Part shown: piece after piece, positions 61,622 to 64,000 of the stretch | How positions within the stretch are numbered: position 1 is the stretch's first letter | Layout of the letters: the number at the start of each line of letters is the position of its first letter | DNA from: Bog-756 sp963806455 | GTDB taxonomy: Bacteria; Actinomycetota; Acidimicrobiia; Acidimicrobiales; RAAP-2 | Assembly (NCBI GenBank): GCA_963806455.1 | Contig: CAWDXZ010000002.1 | Span: 62,001-126,000 of the forward strand | Length of the DNA: 64,000 nt | Direction of reading: 5' to 3' | Program-made: the position numbers and the translations under genes | The notes under the pieces: model-generated | The model's database searches: none | Told to the model about the DNA's origin: nothing | Seen by the model: the letters and a program-made list of their open reading frames with translations, nothing else

Positions 61622-62755
61622 ATGAAGACCCACGCCGCGGTGCTCTGGGGCCGGGAGCAGGACTGGCAGATCGAGGAGATCGACCTCGATCCGCCGAAGA
61701 GCCAGGAGGTTCTGGTCAAGTGGGCAGCGGCCGGACTGTGTCACTCCGACGAGCATCTCCGGTCCAGCGACATGGGCTCCGGCGTCCAGCCGCGGCCGGG
61801 GCTCTTTCCCATGGTGGGGGGCCACGAAGGGGGAGGAGTCGTTCTCGAGGTCGGTCCCGACGTCCGCTGCCTCCGGCCCGGGGACCATGTCGCGGCCAGC
61901 TTCTTCCCGATCTGCGGCCGCTGCAAGATGTGCGTCACCGGCCATTCGAACCTCTGTGACCTGGGAGCGGCAACCTTTTCTCCCGGTCAGATCTCCGACG
62001 GCACTGTCCGCTACCACCACAACGGCCAGGATCTGAACGTGATGGCCAAGGTGGGCACGTTCGCCGAGCACAGCGTGGCACACGAGGCGTCGCTGGTGGC
62101 GGTGGACCCCGACGTTCCGCTGGCTGTCGTGGCCCTCGTGTCGTGCGGCGTGACGACCGGTTGGGGCTCGGCCGTGTACCGGGCGGAGGTCATGCCGGGC
62201 GAGACGGTCGTCGTGGTCGGCGTCGGGGGGGTCGGGATCAATGCCGTGCAGGGGGCCAGCATGGTCGGAGCCAGGCATATCGTCGCCGTCGACCCCGTGC
62301 GCTTCAAGCAGAAGGCCGCCCTCGACTTCGGGGCCACCCATTCGGTGGGGTCGATGGGGGAGGCTCAGCCGCTGGTCACAGAACTGACCCGGGGGCAGAT
62401 GGCGGACGCGGTGATCCTCGCCCCCAGCGTGATGTACGGGGACCTCATGGCGGGTGCGCTCTCGCTGACCGGCAAGGGCGGGACATGCGTCGTGACCGGC
62501 GTGGCCCCCCAGTCGCAATCGGAATGCAGCGTCAACCTCTTCGAATTGGCGATGTTCCAAAAGGAGGTCAAAGGGGTCGTCTTCGGCGCCGCCAACCCTC
62601 GATTCGACATCCCCAACCTCCTCACCCTGTACCGGGCGGGCCAGCTCAAGCTGGACGAGCTGATCACCCAGACGTACCCGCTCGACCAGATCAACCAGGG
62701 CTATCGGGACATGCTCGACGGCGTGAACCTCCGGGGGGTCATCTCGTTCGAATGA
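61622..62755 (+). CDS. Zinc alcohol dehydrogenase (NDMA-dependent type)
   Basis: A 377-residue medium-chain dehydrogenase. Catalytic zinc ligands are in GLCHSDEH and GHEGGGVV (His near 68). The structural zinc lobe is CGRCKMCVTGHSNLC, the Rossmann motif VVVVGVGGVGINAVQGASMV, and the end DQINQGYRDMLDGVNLRGVI. The layout fits the actinobacterial NDMA-dependent alcohol dehydrogenase group, which in some cases uses mycofactocin as electron carrier. No mycofactocin genes are in the window. It probably oxidises a P450-made alcohol. Confidence 0.9.
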   Translation: MKTHAAVLWGREQDWQIEEIDLDPPKSQEVLVKWAAAGLCHSDEHLRSSDMGSGVQPRPGLFPMVGGHEGGGVVLEVGPDVRCLRPGDHVAASFFPICGRCKMCVTGHSNLCDLGAATFSPGQISDGTVRYHHNGQDLNVMAKVGTFAEHSVAHEASLVAVDPDVPLAVVALVSCGVTTGWGSAVYRAEVMPGETVVVVGVGGVGINAVQGASMVGARHIVAVDPVRFKQKAALDFGATHSVGSMGEAQPLVTELTRGQMADAVILAPSVMYGDLMAGALSLTGKGGTCVVTGVAPQSQSECSVNLFELAMFQKEVKGVVFGAANPRFDIPNLLTLYRAGQLKLDELITQTYPLDQINQGYRDMLDGVNLRGVISFE

Positions 62756-62797
62756 CGAGGAGCTGAGCGTGCCTTTCAGGTTGCAAGGGAGCCAAGC

Positions 62798-64000
62798 ATG
62801 TCTGTGAGCATCGATATCGACCCGCTCGACCTCGTCGACCCTGCTCGATTCGCCGACAAGGGGTACCCACATCACGTGTGGTCGCGGCTGCGGGCAGAAG
62901 CTCCGGTGGCCTATGTCGAACCACCGGGTCACCCGCCATTCTGGGCCGTCACCAAGTACGCCGACATCGTCCAGGTCGCATCTCAGCCCCAACTCTTCTC
63001 CAGCGCGCAGGGGATCACGCTGGACATGGACCTGACCGGACTGGAGGTGGCGTCGGAGATGATCGTCTATCTCGACCCTCCCCGGCACGGTCCGATGCGG
63101 CAGGTGGCCAACAAGAAGTTCCTCAGGAGCTCGGTGCGCGCCCGGAGCCAGGAGATCGACCGGATCGCCGCGGATGTTGTCGACCAGGCTTCAACCGGGG
63201 GCGCGCTCGGAGAATGCGACTTCGTCGACATGTTCGCCGCACCGTTTCCGGTCGCTGTGATCTCCTGGGTCCTCGGCGTGCCGGCCTCGGACTGGGAGCA
63301 CCACTTCCGCTGGACCAACGAGATCATCGGGAAGGACGATCCGGAGTACCGACGCCCCGGTGAGAGTCCTGAGCAGACCTCCATGCGTGCCCGCGGCGAG
63401 TTGCATCGCTATTTCAAGCAGATGGTCGAACAGCGTCGTGATGATCCTCAGGACGACCTGGTGACCCATTTGGTCCAGAGCGAGATCGACGGGGTGCCGC
63501 TCACCCGGCACCAGCTCATTTCCTACTGTGAACTTCTCGTCGAGGCGGGCAACCAGACCACCCGCGATGCCATCGCCGGGGGCATGCAGGCCTTCTGCGA
63601 GCACCCCGACGAGTGGGAGATGCTCCGGAGCCGGCCGGACCTGATGCCCGATGCGGTCGAGGAGATCCTGCGCTGGGTCACCCCGATCAGCTACTTCGCC
63701 CGCACCGCCACCGAGGACTGTGAGCTGCACGGGATGAAGATCCGCGCCGGGGACAAGCTCGCCCTGTACTGGGCATCGGCCAACCGGGACGAGGACGAGT
63801 TCGACGACGCGTTCGAGTTCCATATCGACCGCCCGCCCCGACCATCCCTGGTGTTCGGCTTCGGCCCCCATCTCTGCATGGGATCCCATGTGGCCCGGGC
63901 CGAGCTCCAAGCGATGTTCGGCCTCCTGGTGGACCGCATGGAGTGGTTCGAACAATCGGGACCGGTGGAGCGCCTCAGCTCGTCGGTCAACGGAGCGATC
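62798..64000 (+). CDS. Cytochrome P450, C-terminus cut by window edge
   Basis: The first 401 codons are visible and the frame is open at the right edge. Motifs: GHPPFWAVTKYADIVQVASQ, I-helix LLVEAGNQTTRDAIAGGM (ET replaced by NQTT), ExxR EEILRWVTPISYFARTATED, heme loop FGFGPHLCMGSHVARAELQA with Cys near residue 359. The order and the tail WFEQSGPVERLSSSVNGAI look like the CYP125/CYP142-type end found in steroid and terpenoid catabolic clusters. That subfamily assignment is tentative. Gap to the dehydrogenase is 42 bases, so they are likely co-transcribed. Confidence 0.9.
   Translation, partial: MSVSIDIDPLDLVDPARFADKGYPHHVWSRLRAEAPVAYVEPPGHPPFWAVTKYADIVQVASQPQLFSSAQGITLDMDLTGLEVASEMIVYLDPPRHGPMRQVANKKFLRSSVRARSQEIDRIAADVVDQASTGGALGECDFVDMFAAPFPVAVISWVLGVPASDWEHHFRWTNEIIGKDDPEYRRPGESPEQTSMRARGELHRYFKQMVEQRRDDPQDDLVTHLVQSEIDGVPLTRHQLISYCELLVEAGNQTTRDAIAGGMQAFCEHPDEWEMLRSRPDLMPDAVEEILRWVTPISYFARTATEDCELHGMKIRAGDKLALYWASANRDEDEFDDAFEFHIDRPPRPSLVFGFGPHLCMGSHVARAELQAMFGLLVDRMEWFEQSGPVERLSSSVNGAI

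Noticed and set aside
61574..63088. 504-codon minus-strand frame
   Set aside because: Antisense to the alcohol dehydrogenase and P450 genes, whose motifs are unmistakable.

Overview
High-GC DNA with many GTG starts and tightly overlapping genes. It carries an F420-type luciferase-family oxidoreductase, three cytochrome P450s, a zinc alcohol dehydrogenase of the NDMA-dependent type and a secreted protein with GYWLVASDGG repeats. Together these point to an actinobacterium, most likely class Acidimicrobiia. This placement is inferred from gene content; there is no rRNA gene here.

Left third (1-24 kb) is accessory and eroded. It holds a partial secreted phosphatase-like gene, a deleted transposase, an efflux pump with its HxlR regulator (each with one frameshift), and a zone at 6.9-9.0 kb with two tRNA 3' fragments, a truncated IS3 element, scraps of two enzymes and a frameshifted DNA glycosylase. 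Further broken genes follow: a secreted protein, an aldo/keto reductase, an SDR fragment, a glyoxalase-fold protein and an alpha/beta hydrolase. Intact genes lie between them: an SDR, an acyl-CoA thioesterase-like protein, an LLM oxidoreductase, a DUF523 protein, a cNMP-binding/thioredoxin-reductase fusion, an FMN reductase, a SnoaL-like protein, a GH15 glucoamylase/trehalase, an FAD monooxygenase, and a MarR regulator divergent from an SDR.

Middle (24.6-32.2 kb) is one tight operon: ThDP enzyme, small membrane protein, gluconate-2-dehydrogenase subunit-3-like protein, GMC oxidoreductase, enolase-superfamily sugar-acid dehydratase and a second GH15 enzyme. It reads as a pathway that releases a sugar, oxidises it to an aldonate, dehydrates it and feeds a ThDP enzyme. 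Convergent to it are a beta-helix/six-repeat secreted protein and a MarR-ClC channel pair.

37.5-49.3 kb is regulatory and small-gene rich: ECF sigma factor with anti-sigma factor, a secreted beta-propeller behind a repeat-rich control region, a flavodoxin-like reductase, a cation/calcium exchanger, a DUF4242-cyclase fusion, a TetR with a near-perfect operator facing a DUF4242-methyltransferase-flavoprotein set, an XRE regulator whose start codon lies inside a 32-bp perfect palindrome, and a GntR regulator.

Right end (49.3-64 kb) holds a secreted GH3 glycosidase and then a catabolic cluster: Baeyer-Villiger monooxygenase, double-Rossmann SDR and amidohydrolase (translationally coupled), three P450s, an SDR, a TetR and an alcohol dehydrogenase. 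The set suits ring oxidation, lactone formation and opening of a terpenoid-, steroid- or alicyclic-type substrate. The last P450 runs off the window.
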